From NCBI RefSeq assembly GCF_947623445.1, contig NC_135242.1, positions 21,018,001-21,082,000 on the forward strand: a DNA stretch of 64,000 nt, in the 5' to 3' direction. The notes beneath the pieces were generated by a model that worked only from the letters and a program-made list of their open reading frames with translations, was not told the origin of the DNA and ran no database searches. The translations under genes were made by a program, and so were the position numbers. Below, one piece after another: positions 26,401 to 55,519 of this stretch; within the stretch, counting starts at the first letter, position 1; each line of letters begins with the position of its first letter. Source of the stretch: Clavelina lepadiformis. Its lineage: Eukaryota; Chordata; Ascidiacea; Aplousobranchia; Clavelinidae.

Positions 26401-29400
26401 ATGTATTCACTAGGGTCGCTTATGACATCACAGATGGTCTTTGTTTTCTTCATTCTCGAAACATTATATACCGTGACATGAAACCCGACAATATACTCCT
26501 GGTTTCTCTCGATCCCTTGTCACCAGCGACTGCAAAAATTACTGATTATGGAATTGCAACACTTGTGTCACCTTTTGGAACACCAGGACCAAGTGGTACC
26601 CCAGGCTACAGTGCGCCTGAGGTGGTGACCTTAAAAACCGGAGGTGGGTATTTGAAGCTAAACTGACAATAGGAAAGTTTGAGTAGTATACCCATACGCT
26701 ATGGGTTGCTTTTATTCTTAAAATTGATTAAATCCCACGTTTTTTATTATTACCCATTTCGTTAAACTTGAACTGAAAAGTCTTCCAACATGTACGTAAT
26801 GATTGTAACATCAACCATTATTGATTCAATGTTAATTTTTAAAGGTAAAGACAAGCCTTCGGACTTGTTCCCCTACTCAAGCAAATGTGATATTTACTCC
26901 TTTGGACTGGTATTTCACGAGATAGCAGTGGGCATGTCGCCTTGGGTCGATTATGTCTACCAAGTTTGCAGCACACAAGGTTTCACCACCTCAACTTTAT
27001 CTGAACCTGATGACATCATTATGAAGGTACAGGTTTGATACCCATTTAATCAATACATGCTTTCGTCTGGTCCTTGCAGGCTAAAGCAAAGCTTTTCATT
27101 TGATTCGCTTTTCTGTTTTAGGGCATTTTGCCATCAGCAATATCATCATATGAAGGAGCTGAATCCTGGCCTTGTGCAGAGCAGTTGATAACGAATTGCC
27201 TTTTGCACAACCCGGATGAAAGGCCAACGTCTCACCAAATAGTCTCTATTCTTTCCAAAGTAGATTCACTGGGGCTCCGGTAATTTCTACTTATTTTTAT
27301 AAAATCAGTGCCAGTTTAGTTGAAACAAAAGCCTTTCAAGTGAACGTTATTGCTTTTTTCAAAATATTTAGGATGTCTTCACCTCTACATCAATCTAAAG
27401 TGATGTGCACTGCCTTGCACCCATTTTCCCATGCAAACAGTGAGATGCATTGGCCTATTGATAATATTATTAGATTATATTTATATCCTGTTGATGATGA
27501 CTATTTTGTATGAAGTATGAATACACTCTAAGCAATGTTTAACTTATCTGTTACAGTTCAGTCTCCAGTGAAGAGAAGCTTTAGTGTTCCATATGACAAA
27601 TTGCCTAAAGGTCCACACGAATCGGCAACAGTATCTCGTCTCACGGTAATAGCTTATTGTTTATGACGGTGGTGACCATGCTAATAAAGTACAGTATATT
27701 TCAGCTTTTTTTGCTTTATAGACTCTTATTATGTGAACCCCACCGTTCAATCCGACTCATGCTTAATATTCTTTTATAGCTATGCTTCACTCCAGTTCAA
27801 CCATCTCACGAAAAACCTGGTCAAAAACTTGTGATGCAAACTATTTTGGACTTAGGCAAAGGACATATTGTCCAGGAAAATGTGTTTACTAAACTTGAGG
27901 ATCATCATGACGTAACCTGCATTTTATCTCTGCCAAAATCACCAGGAGAAAGCGTTGAATACATGGAAAAAACTAAGAATACAAAGCCTTCTTCGTATAC
28001 TAACTCCATGCTTTTATTTGGAACTAAGCAGGTATGTAAGCACTGAAAGCACATGGCATGTTTCTTAAGGTTCCAGGTTCTTTTACTGTGGGTATTATTT
28101 TTTTTTCAGGGTTGCCTATTGCTGCTATCTGAGAGTGAAATTTCAGTAAAAACAAGATTTTCTTGCCAGGTTGAGAGTGTTTTTCTGCACCAACCATACT
28201 CACCAAAAACTTTACGTCATTCGTTCTCTACCAGTTCACCACATGTACAATCTGTATGCTTTGTTGTAATTGGCTTGGAGAATGCCTGCATGGCAATCTT
28301 TCCCTTGGAAAAGGTCCTATTATCCAACTGATGCTATATAAGAGTTATCAGTATTAATACCATCATCTGATTATAAACATTGTCAAAGATATATCATACT
28401 GGTCAAACTTCCTAAAAAAACATTTTGCTTGTGTTGAGTTAATCGGTATTTGCTTATGATGTATACCATGCATTTATATTTTGTCAGTAGTTTTTCATTG
28501 TTGTTTTTAGATAATAACACAAGACACCATTAATCCATTGCATGAAGTGTCTCTGTGTGATGTTGCTTCTCATTCACCAATCACAGCTATAACTGCTGTT
28601 AATGGAGCCGCTATGTATGCAACCTGTGGAAGGCATATTGTGTCCTTGCGTGTAAGCAGTTCAGGTTAGAAAGTTTATATGTTTTCTGATCGTCGTTAAG
28701 GTGTTACTTATGGTACTTACCAGGTCTTCCATTTTTATTATTTTATAAAATGTGTGCAATACTGCTTACTTATCTGTGTTATGTATAGTAACAGATAAGC
28801 AAGACAACCTTGTCATGAGAGTTCAAATGGCAATTCGATACATTTATGTGATGCTTTTTCTGCTAAGGACAACCTTCCATTTTGGCTTCATTCCAAGCAA
28901 AAGACAATATCGACAACTTTGTGGTTGGTCTTCATCACATGTATGTCAATGCACATGCAAGCTCTTTGGTGGAGGTCTGGCGCGTCGGTTCGGCCTGCTT
29001 GAAATCTTCTATTGACACCAAGCAAGTTGTTTTAAGTGATGTGAGTATTAACAAAACCTCACCTCAGACTACAAGCTAGTTGTGATGTATTAGTTTGATA
29101 TTTTTCACATTTATAGTTGTTTAAACTTTTCGGTAATATTTTGCATTAGAATGAAAAGCTACAAGAGATTGATGTCGTGGTTACATGCCTCACCTATCAC
29201 CAACACAATCCCTCGCTTTGGGTTGGCCTCAGTAGTGGTCACATGATTGTCTATTCTGACCCTCATCACAATCCATTGGCTATTGTGCGGCGGCATTATG
29301 GGCCAATCACACAGCTTTTAGCCCTTGAAGGTAACCAAAGCAATGGTGTTGTTTGCAAAATCATTTTGTAATTGGTTTACAGTAGATAAGGATATATCAG

Positions 29401-29671
29401 CATTACTGAAACCACACTTTCCCTTGTAGAAGATGAGTCTTCTTTGTCGAAGGGCGTCGTGGTGTGCATTGGTGAAGGAATGAGGTCATTTTCAAGGGAT
29501 CTTGAGGAAACAAGCGAAGTGGACGGTTTTGGAGAAACTCGGAAGAACAAAATTCCTCCTAGGAAGCTAACCTCTTCGTATGCAACAATTTGGGACGCTG
29601 ATCTTCCTGCGAAAGCCTCAAATCTTTATGACATTCTGGCAGCTCGGAGAGCTTACTCTAACTCTGCATAA
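14928..29671 (+). CDS. LRRK2: LRRK2-like ROCO kinase, about 2374 aa, 43 exons
   Basis: Exons: 14928-15004, 15152-15199, 15386-15550, 15686-15803, 15938-16013, 16158-16310, 16422-16554, 16638-16767, 16967-17172, 17319-17463, 17866-17999, 19428-19502, 19630-19828, 19952-20098, 20201-20350, 20529-20712, 20926-21065, 21148-21276, 21391-21612, 21739-21859, 22050-22314, 22490-22715, 22928-23177, 23375-23489, 23660-23855, 24011-24115, 24253-24425, 24585-24966, 25182-25375, 25492-25637, 25726-25904, 26016-26224, 26414-26643, 26845-27026, 27122-27279, 27372-27439, 27557-27645, 27780-28031, 28110-28313, 28511-28664, 28868-29040, 29150-29330, 29430-29671. They sum to 7125 nt in one frame. An in-frame TGA at 14901-14903 supports the start. 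LRRK2 is a GTP-regulated Ser/Thr kinase acting on Rab GTPases at membranes. The armadillo-type N-terminus, [11 protein letters not shown] and the end ATIWDADLP favour LRRK2 over LRRK1, but a co-ortholog of both is possible. The junction 17999/19428 is the least certain. Confidence 0.93.
18000..19427 (+). other. Long LRRK intron with simple repeat and hAT-like terminus
   Basis: Largest intron of the gene. It begins with a strong GTAAGA donor, then a (TAAA)n run at about 18013-18033. At about 18246 it carries a sequence resembling an hAT terminus. The acceptor is ambiguous: 19413 has the better pyrimidine tract but then needs the donor GTGGTA at 17997, whereas 19428 pairs in frame with the strong donor at 18000. 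The two models differ by 4 codons. Confidence 0.5.
19630..21859 (+). other. LRRK leucine-rich repeat region
   Basis: Exons 13-20 encode successive LRR units such as [75 protein letters not shown] and [13 protein letters not shown]. Most exon boundaries in this stretch are phase 0 and several exons cover one or two repeats, which suggests growth by exon duplication. This region precedes the Roc GTPase as in all LRRK proteins. Confidence 0.93.
22050..25637 (+). other. LRRK Roc GTPase and COR domains
   Basis: Exons 21-30. The Roc domain shows the P-loop GDAGAGKTT at about residues 946-954, switch [11 protein letters not shown] at about 1013-1021 and the guanine-specificity motif THSD at about 1072-1075. 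Human LRRK2 has Arg where this protein has Gln after WDFAG. The COR domain follows, with the signature [15 protein letters not shown] and the closing [20 protein letters not shown], both close to human LRRK2. Roc binds GTP and COR dimerises and relays the signal to the kinase. Confidence 0.93.
25726..27279 (+). other. LRRK kinase domain
   Basis: Exons 31-35. The glycine loop is GDGGFGSVY at about residues 1625-1633, the ATP-binding lysine is in VAVK at about 1645, and the catalytic loop reads YRDMKPDN at about 1750-1757 (Tyr in place of the usual His, as in LRRK2). The magnesium motif is DYG at about 1775-1777 instead of DFG, again typical of [13 protein letters not shown] marks the end of the activation segment. 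All catalytic residues are present, so activity is expected. Confidence 0.95.
27372..29671 (+). other. LRRK WD40-like C-terminal region
   Basis: Exons 36-43. Beta-rich segments such as SLVEVWRVG and [15 protein letters not shown] correspond to blades of the LRRK2 C-terminal propeller, and [18 protein letters not shown] matches the last blade. The exon at 28868-29040 uses a ctttttctgctaag acceptor; this keeps the frame, whereas the upstream tatag acceptor at about 28788 would not. Confidence 0.8.
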
Positions 29672-30370
29672 ACTGCATTTTTGTCAAAAGTTGTTGTAAT
29701 TACTTTTCAAGCTCTTATTTTCTAACTGTATTTTAAATTTGCTATATAGCAGTATGTACTGCTACTTGCTACATTCAGTGTTCGTACGAAATTATAATTT
29801 TTTTCCAGTTTTTAGAACTGCACTGTGGTTCGCTTAGTGAGTATTTATTTAGAACTTGATGTATTATTCAATGTTATATTGTTTTGATTAGAATCAATCC
29901 CTTTATTTTAATTTTTAAATATATTTTAAAATCGTGGATATCAGAGCTGATTTACTTAGGTAAAGTACTTATTCAGCACTGATAAAATACCATTATTTAG
30001 CGCTCAGATTGCGTGCTTTTTTGGGTTTCTTTGAACAAGATATCACTCTATCATTTCCCGCCTTTTTGCTCTGAAATTAAGTGTTCGTTAGGAATTGTTC
30101 AGCAATTCTGACTTTCATGCCTTAGTCCTAACTAACCATTAGATTGTGTAAAGGTTTGTTCATATAACTTACTTAAAATGCGAAGTTAGTTCAACATATA
30201 CAGTGAGGGTGCATATGCAGATGGTATGTAGGGCCTATACCAAATATACTATAGGCTAAGCAAATAAGATAACCATAGACGCGCAAGAAATCAAAGTTTG
30301 TTGTCGAGTGTGGTTGCATCTGTGTCTATTTGTTTTACAAGTAACGTGCATGACATCGACACACGTACAG

Positions 30371-30412
30371 TCGAAGTCAGTTTCCTGGACTTGGGGGAAG
30401 AACTGACTTCGA
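30371..30412. repeat. Perfect 12-bp inverted repeat (hairpin)
   Basis: TCGAAGTCAGTT at 30371-30382 is matched exactly by its reverse complement at 30401-30412, with an 18-base loop. Pairing can extend into the loop (TCC with GGA) if two bases bulge. It is too short for a typical microRNA precursor. Confidence 0.7.
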
Positions 30413-30669
30413 TATTTCCCTTACGAACCTAGACGTTTCTGATGAATTAGGCTGTGATATTGAAATAACCAACCTCGGACAGCGCAGAATCTTCGCACGC
30501 TTTTTAAACTTAGCAATGATGTTTTTCCAAACGCGGAAAGCAAAATTCTTCACTTGCAGCATCGTGTTTACTTAACCAATCGTTTGCAAAGAAATGAAAT
30601 GTTTGTAATTCAGTTGGTTAATAAATTAACAACTAAGATTTAATGAGTAGCGTCAAGTTACTTTCCCGA

Positions 30670-30746
30670 GACTTGAGTCAAGTCATTTCAAGCAATGACT
30701 CGAGTCAAGTCGTTTTAAAACGTGACTCGAGTCAATACAACACTGG
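30670..30746. repeat. Three 27-bp repeats with palindromic core, transposon-end-like
   Basis: GACTTGAGTCAAGTC (30670), GACTCGAGTCAAGTC (30697) and GACTCGAGTCAA (30724) recur every 27 bp. The core GACTCGAGTC is self-complementary. The array ends in AATACAACACTGG, of the form CAGTGTTGT read in reverse, resembling the end of a DNA transposon with subterminal repeats. No matching left end was found nearby. Confidence 0.5.
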
Positions 30747-33700
30747 AAAAGACCAAAAGGGACTTCAAGAAAAGAACTTTGCCGTAACATGATTATCACC
30801 GAAATTAGTTCAAAATGGCCCGAATAAATCCATCAAAGCATTATAAGTCCTCATATTTTTTCCATACTTAACTAAATATGGTCTTGACCTTGTTCCATCA
30901 CTTGGTGATCTTATTTCAATATTTTTGATGTTGTTCCCACGTTGAGCTTATTGCTTTAAAGAAATTTCACAAAGATTACCGTCATTGTGCAATTCCAACA
31001 TCGACCTTTTCCAGTAGGCTGTCTTTTTCCATTATGGTCATTGTTTTTAACATTAGTTTTAGCAACCCCGCCACGTAGGCTGCCGAGTTGATGCCGAGAT
31101 ACAAAAAGTCATATTTTATTTTCATAAGATGCATTTTACAGTGTCCCATTTGTATCGTATTGTTTTTTTTTCGTCATTGTCTGTGACCCTGTTGGGAGAC
31201 ATAAAAACAAAATGCTAACTATTATAGCAAGATAAAATAACAAATCCACCAGCAAACAATTATGAAGGGGAAGTAGCAGCAAAGTCCATTAAAACCGAAA
31301 TCTTTGACCTGGTGTTTGACCAATATTCGTCAACGATTCTCAATGCGCCTATGAAAAAGTTATTGTGAAAATTGTGTTACACCATGCGATTTTTGCTAAT
31401 TAAAACTCGGCTTCGGTCGATAAGTCAAGTATTTTTAATTTTATTTGACTACGTTATAGCAAAATTTGTCATACTTACTTTACAAACTTTTATTTTTGTA
31501 CAAGTTTCTTTTCAGGACGAAGTCTTTTTTCACTTTATCACAATTAAATTTTGGCTGTAAATCCTCATGATTTTTTACCGCTGCGGGTTATCGTCCAATC
31601 AGATTCACACCCTTTTCAGTCCGTGCCCTGTGCAGTTCTCTTCTTTGAAGTTGCCAAAGAATCATATAATCAAAAATTACTTACTGCAACATTCTTTTGA
31701 TTATTCAAAAATTAAACCGGTTAGTTACGTTAAAATTTTGGTAATAAAAATTTGTAAACCTTATCACCTTTTGTTAAAAATTGTACAAAATACGTTTAAA
31801 ATCGAGCAATGAAGTGCCGCGGCCCACAAAATAAGAATTTTACTATGACGTCATATGTTACACCTTTTTTCATAAATGGTTAATTTGCAATATTTGGGAT
31901 GGACTGCTCTCCATAGTCCAGGCCTAGGCTAAGTAAAAGTTGTGTAGGCTATATCTAATGTAAGGCGGTTTACTGCTGGTTGCCACTATTTCACCGGAAA
32001 AAATCGGAACTGAAGCGATGAGGGTTGAGGAATCATGGTTTGTGTTTGACTGGTGAGTAAGGTCTTTTAAAAGAAATAAAAGAGACCCCAAATTCTTTTG
32101 CCTAACCTACCGGTACCTAGTGAACTTTAGAGAAGTATAGACACAGTTTTATGTATCTGTGCATGATGTATTATGTGTTTTAACACAGTTTTTATAGGAT
32201 GCTATACAGGAACTTGATAGAGTATTAAAAATCACACTTGACAGCATTAGTGCACGCTTGAGGTACACTGTCAGACTAAGGTTTTTCACTTATCCAAGAT
32301 CTTGACAAAATTGCAGAAAAGCCGACCTTGTCAGCTTAAATATAGGCCAGGCTTGCATGTTCTCACATTGATTGCTAGATGTCAAGCTAACCGTTACCAG
32401 TAACGATAATAGCTCAGGTACCACTGCTAGATGGATTTTGCTAGCAACCAGATTGGAAGATTTTTGAATTGCACAAAGGATTTTAAATTCCCCACTACTA
32501 GATTACTTTTATATACCTTTTTAACCTTGTTTTTATGTAGAGTTTCTTCCTCTAAAATAACAAATTTTTCAATCTGGCTTAGCAAAAAATAATAACCTTT
32601 GCAGTTTGCATCAGTGATGGGTTTGGTTACAATGTTAACTTTCCGTTATTATGGCACCATTGTGAAGTTAACATTAAGGTGACCATCCAGAATAAATAAC
32701 TATGCCCATGCCTCACTTGCAAATGGCTTGCAATAACAAATACACAGTCATAAATGATGATGATGATGCTGCTCAGGAACATGGCACCCTTATATATCTG
32801 TAACTAGTCAAAAATGTAATATTTTTGAAGGCAAGTTGGTCAAGCTAATTAACGTATTGTAGGCTATGTTTTAAGCTCTTGCTACTTTTTTCTGTGTGTT
32901 AATTCTGAAGTTAGCATGTGCTTTTTATTGTATTTTATCTTTTTATTTTCGCTCCTCACAGTTAATAGCAAAAATGATCAACTATGATGCAATGTTTTCT
33001 GTGAACATCATACATATACATATATATGCCATTAATTTAGCGCCGCCATTAATTTACATGTTTATGGTGTTAAGTAAATACCAGCTTGCTTACTTTTGAT
33101 ATGTTAACCTATTTAAGTTGCACTTTCTATTCTGGGAAATGCATGCAAAATAAGCTAAGCCTATTAATTAGGAAGTAATAAGACATTATACCTGAAAATT
33201 TTCTGTACATAACATTATTCAAGCTTAACACTGTCGAATTAATTGATGGTAGCTTTGGTAGTTGCATAGGTGTTGGTTAAAAGTTTTTTCTGTGTAAGAT
33301 CAGATGAAATTAAGTTGGCAGAACATACTACAGATATTATCTTTAATATTAAAAAATTGTTTGTGTGTAATGTTTCTGAACTCATCAAAAACGTACATTG
33401 TCAAAGCATATGTTGCCTCAATCTTGAAGTCAAAACTTCTAGTATGTATGTAGACTAATGAACTTATTGCAAAATGTTATGTTTTCGTCTATTAATAAAT
33501 ACAACAAACTGCAAAGTAAATAGGTTTTCACTATTTTTCAACGCCAGTTGAACTCTTTTCGGCGTAAATCAAACTTGACAGTCTTGGCATTGACATTGTT
33601 ATTTTTAGCTAATATATAAATGGACTAAATAGGTTTGTAGACCACTGAGTTTTCATACTTTAAAGCTTATGTACTATAACAGGTCTGTAAAGCAAAGTTT

Positions 33701-34289
33701 TTATTCAACATTCTAATTATCATTCAGTCATTTTAAACTTTCCTCTTTGCAGTTTACATTACAAGTATGAGTTATATTGTAGAATTTCAGATATGCCAAG
33801 ACACAATCATGGCTTGCAAAACTGCGAAAGCCATTTATCCATGCACCTTTTCACATTAAGAATGCCTTTAAAGAGAGTTAAATAAGTGGTAGTCTTCTCA
33901 CTGTTCAGTCCTGGAATCAGGTGTGCAAGTGTGAGAGATGTCAATCTGGAGTACGCTGCTGAGAGAAAATTGAGATCAGCAGTTTTATGTTTCTTGAGTG
34001 TAGGGATATATACACTATACTGTTATCTGTAGTTCATTCTTCCTTTAAACCATAACATGCAATGCCTTTTATACATATGTCTTTTAATGGATTTTTGTAT
34101 CCAGTGTTTCTGGCCTGTGTGCTGTGTTCTGTGATAGCTAATGGTGGGATGCAAATCAAGTTACCCAGGTAAATGAAAGCTAAAAACTGTCACCTTGCAG
34201 GCTTGTGTTAAGTCAACTGCTCAATTAAACTAAGGACTTGAAAAGGTTGCATTAAATACGTGCAATTTATTAAAGCAAAAGATTTATTT

Positions 34290-34460
34290 TTATTTTTTGC
34301 CATTAATTACATAATTAATGATGAAAAATAAGACCAAAAAATAGTGAGTGAAACTATTGTGCTAATCGTTGTTATAGCACAAATGAAAGAAATACTCACA
34401 CACAATTAAAGTATGGGAAAGGTGACAAAGCCCTGAAAGCTTCAAACATGCTATATGTTA
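34290..34460. repeat. Dispersed repeat, copy A
   Basis: This segment aligns with 63408-63560: both have ATTTTTATTTTT followed by GCCATTA, then TGCTAAYCGTTGT and TATAGCACAA, then GGAAA and AAACATGC in the same order. A more diverged version may lie near 31164. Family unknown; no terminal repeats are obvious. Confidence 0.4.
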
Positions 34461-37333
34461 AATATCATGCAAAGATGTGCGGAATCGATTACAAATTCAA
34501 ATATTACTCATGGATTGTCGAATGTTGACAATTTTTGTTGTTCTCACAAATGTTATATTTTGCAAAAAGTAAGAGATCAACAACAAAACGTTGAAGTTAT
34601 TGCTTGTATAAGGATTAGGACAGTTAGGTGGTTGCAATAAAGTTTAGTTAATTTATATAAACGAAAAGCAGATGTGATTTTTTTCAACAACAGCATTGTT
34701 ACAAAGTTAATGCATGATTATGTAGCTTGGCAGGTAGTGTGATCAAGCGAATTGAGAAAAGTCAGCAGATTTGGATTTGCACGATTAATAAAAGCTATTA
34801 GTCGTATTCTCATAAATCCAATTTTTTTTCAATATAGCTTAGGCACATCCCCAATATAACGATTGCAAGTTATCATAACCGCAAAATCCCAATAGTAATA
34901 CAATAACATGAAATATATACATATTCAGCAAACTTATTTTAATAGCGTAACAATGCACCAGTACAAGGAGTAACACCTTGAAAAACTAGCCTTTTCCCAA
35001 GTGATTAAATGAAAACAGGAAAGCATAAAAGACATGTCTGAAGGTACTGAAAAAGCTTAAGTCAAGGATATTGTAAATTGGTAGGCGAATAATGCGTTGA
35101 CTGATTGTATGCGAACGGATAGTAGAAAACACCAGAAGAAACTACATGTTGGAGACCAGATTCCTGTTTCTGTGGCCAGAGAAGGACACAATATTGTACC
35201 TTCAGGTGCAAAGAAAAAACAATTGTAATATCACAGTGATGCTGACCACCACAGTTCTGTGTCACTGCCCCAGTCATTGATCAGCCTGAATTTTACCCTT
35301 TGTATTAAGCTATCGTCCTTGTATACACATAGTGCCCTGTTTCACTTTTCCTATGACCTTTATATTTTTTGCAACAAGCGCTCGGACAAGTAGCAAATAA
35401 TTGAACTAAACCTTTTCATTGATAATTAATAGTCACTTCATGAATTTTTGCTAGTAAATACAAATTATTATCATCAAACAAATCCAGTTTACATATTTGT
35501 CATGTTCACCATGAAAGCTATGTTATAATTTTTCACAAAATTAGGATGGCTCAATGCCAATTTATATTTAAAATTTACGATTAATGTTAACAAATGATTT
35601 AAATATAATGTCTTTAATTAATATAATGTCTGTACATCATTTCCAATATTTATTGTCAAATACCATGCACATTTGAGAAAACTTTAAAGACATGGTTTAG
35701 TTTATGTGGGGAAGTCCAAAATGTTTTGGAATTTGAAGCGGCATTGTCACATAATGTTTATTATTTTAGAATTTCTCAAACTTCGGTCTACTTCCTTTTC
35801 TATATCTGTTTTTTAATTTAAACTGAACAGGTTAGCAGGCTAAAAATAATTCATTTTTCTTTCATTGAACCTTTCACATTCAATAAAAGTGACATTCCAC
35901 CAAACTTGTTTTTATATTTTAGTGTCTTACATGTACTCAAATGTATTTGACCTTGTTGTATTTGAATACTAAGTATAAGTGTAATGTTCACTTCACAACA
36001 ATAGCAGTGACTTTAAACTCAGTCTGGTCCATAAACTATTGATTGAACATCACTGTTGCATAAAAATGGTAATGATTTGTAGAGAGATGTTTAGTGGACA
36101 AATAGTGTGTATACCCAACACTTACAAAAACCTGGACTAGTCTGCATTTTCGTGTAGTGTTCAAATAGAGTTTTTATAAATAGTGATGCACCAGACTTTG
36201 TATCTTGTGCTTTTACATGTCGCTATTGTACCTTGAAAATTCTTATACATGTGAAGACATGTATTGCATTGTTTGCAGAATCAGCATTATTAATTACTTT
36301 GAATTATGTCAGGCTGCCTCATTGAAGTTTCCTTTGAGGGATAATAAACAAGCGTACTGCCATCGTATGTATTGGTTTTTGGTTGTTGTACAGTAGTCTG
36401 GGTTTACTGCCGAGTTCCCAGTCATTTTTTGAATGCTTTTAATCAAACTTTAGCTTGACTTTCTATGAATGACTATTTTCTGGCTAGTTTGTAAAATATT
36501 GTGTTACAATGGAGTATACAAGTGGTACGACTGGTGTAATGACATTGCGTAAGCATATATGTGTACCGGTATGTAACAGTTACAATATGTGCCTGTTATT
36601 GTTTAACATCATTAGTGATGAGGCATTTCCAGCAAGATCTGCAGAAAGTTACCATCTATAAATGTTGTCATTTTTGTGTGAGTTGTGGAAGAGTAGGTTA
36701 AGGCACATAAAAAATGTTTTTTAGTTAACATTGCTTGGTGTAGTTTTGATCTTATTCTTACTTGTAACGTATTAAACATTTTGATGTGGCTAGATATCTA
36801 CATTGTAAACATTTTAGTTTTGACTTCATATTAACTTGCCAACTTCACTTGTTGATGTGTGTACTGGCTTGCGAATATAGGAGGCATGCTGTTCTCAAAT
36901 GAAGACATATTGCTTTGTTGGCAAACATGTGTTATGTGTATAAACAGTAACAAAGTACATGGAAAAGTTGATTGGTGCCATTTGGAACCTATTGATATGC
37001 CGTCCTATTCTAATACTGGATGTCAATACATAACTTAATACATTGTTTTTAGCAAGATTTGTGCCCAATAGCTTGTAGTAAAATGTGATATATTTCTTTT
37101 CCATTCAGGGAAATTAAGTTGATTCACACAAGAGCAGTGGCATTTGTTGCACAATATATATATGATTAGTGTGCATGTCTAGTGATAAGGATTGACTCTG
37201 GGCAGTCAAGATCTTGTCATTATTGGGTTATATATGATGACGAATAGGATTTCCACCAAACTGGAATTAACTTAAAGGATACTTATTGCTCCACACATCA
37301 GTAACAATTTCGGAAATATAACAAACCACTCTA

Positions 37334-55148
<17,815 letters not shown>

Positions 55149-55513
55149 ACCACCTTCTTGGTGAGAGTTAGGGAAAGTAAAATGCAGCTGTCCTGATGAT
55201 TATTGCAATAACATAAGATCTTGAATTCTTACAATGCCATCATTTATTTACTCACAACTTTTTTGAGCAGCTTTTGTTACTGTGATTCTGGTCATTCATT
55301 CTGATTTCTTTCATCATGGTAATTGACAGAAGTCGAATTTCCATCCAGATTTGCTGCTTTTCACATTTAATATATAAAGCATTCTGAGTGTAGCAAATTT
55401 TATCCAAAATTAAGTAATCTAAATTACACTTTCAAAGCTTTATCGGCTTGTTTAACAGAAAACTGTAACACTTTTGCAACTTTAATTCCAAGTAATTAAG
55501 TTTTCGGCAGTTC

Positions 55514-55519
55514 AATAAA
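55514..55519 (+). terminator. First AATAAA after ROCK
   Basis: AATAAA lies 366 bases past the ROCK stop codon. A further AATAAA occurs near 56760, so a longer 3' UTR is possible. Confidence 0.5.

Larger units (their letters stand above)
29672..37333. other. Intergenic region between LRRK and ROCK
   Basis: About 7.7 kb without a recognisable gene. It should contain the LRRK 3' UTR and the ROCK promoter and 5' UTR exons. Visible structures are a hairpin at 30371-30412, three 27-bp repeats at 30670-30746, and repeat-like segments near 31164 and 34290 that resemble one near 63408. Open frames (up to 81 codons) are AT-rich and lack motifs. Confidence 0.45.

Noticed and set aside
28788..28880. Possible LRRK exon starting after TATAG at about 28788
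   Set aside because: It enters a frame incompatible with the downstream WD40-like exon. The acceptor at 28867 restores the frame directly from 28664.
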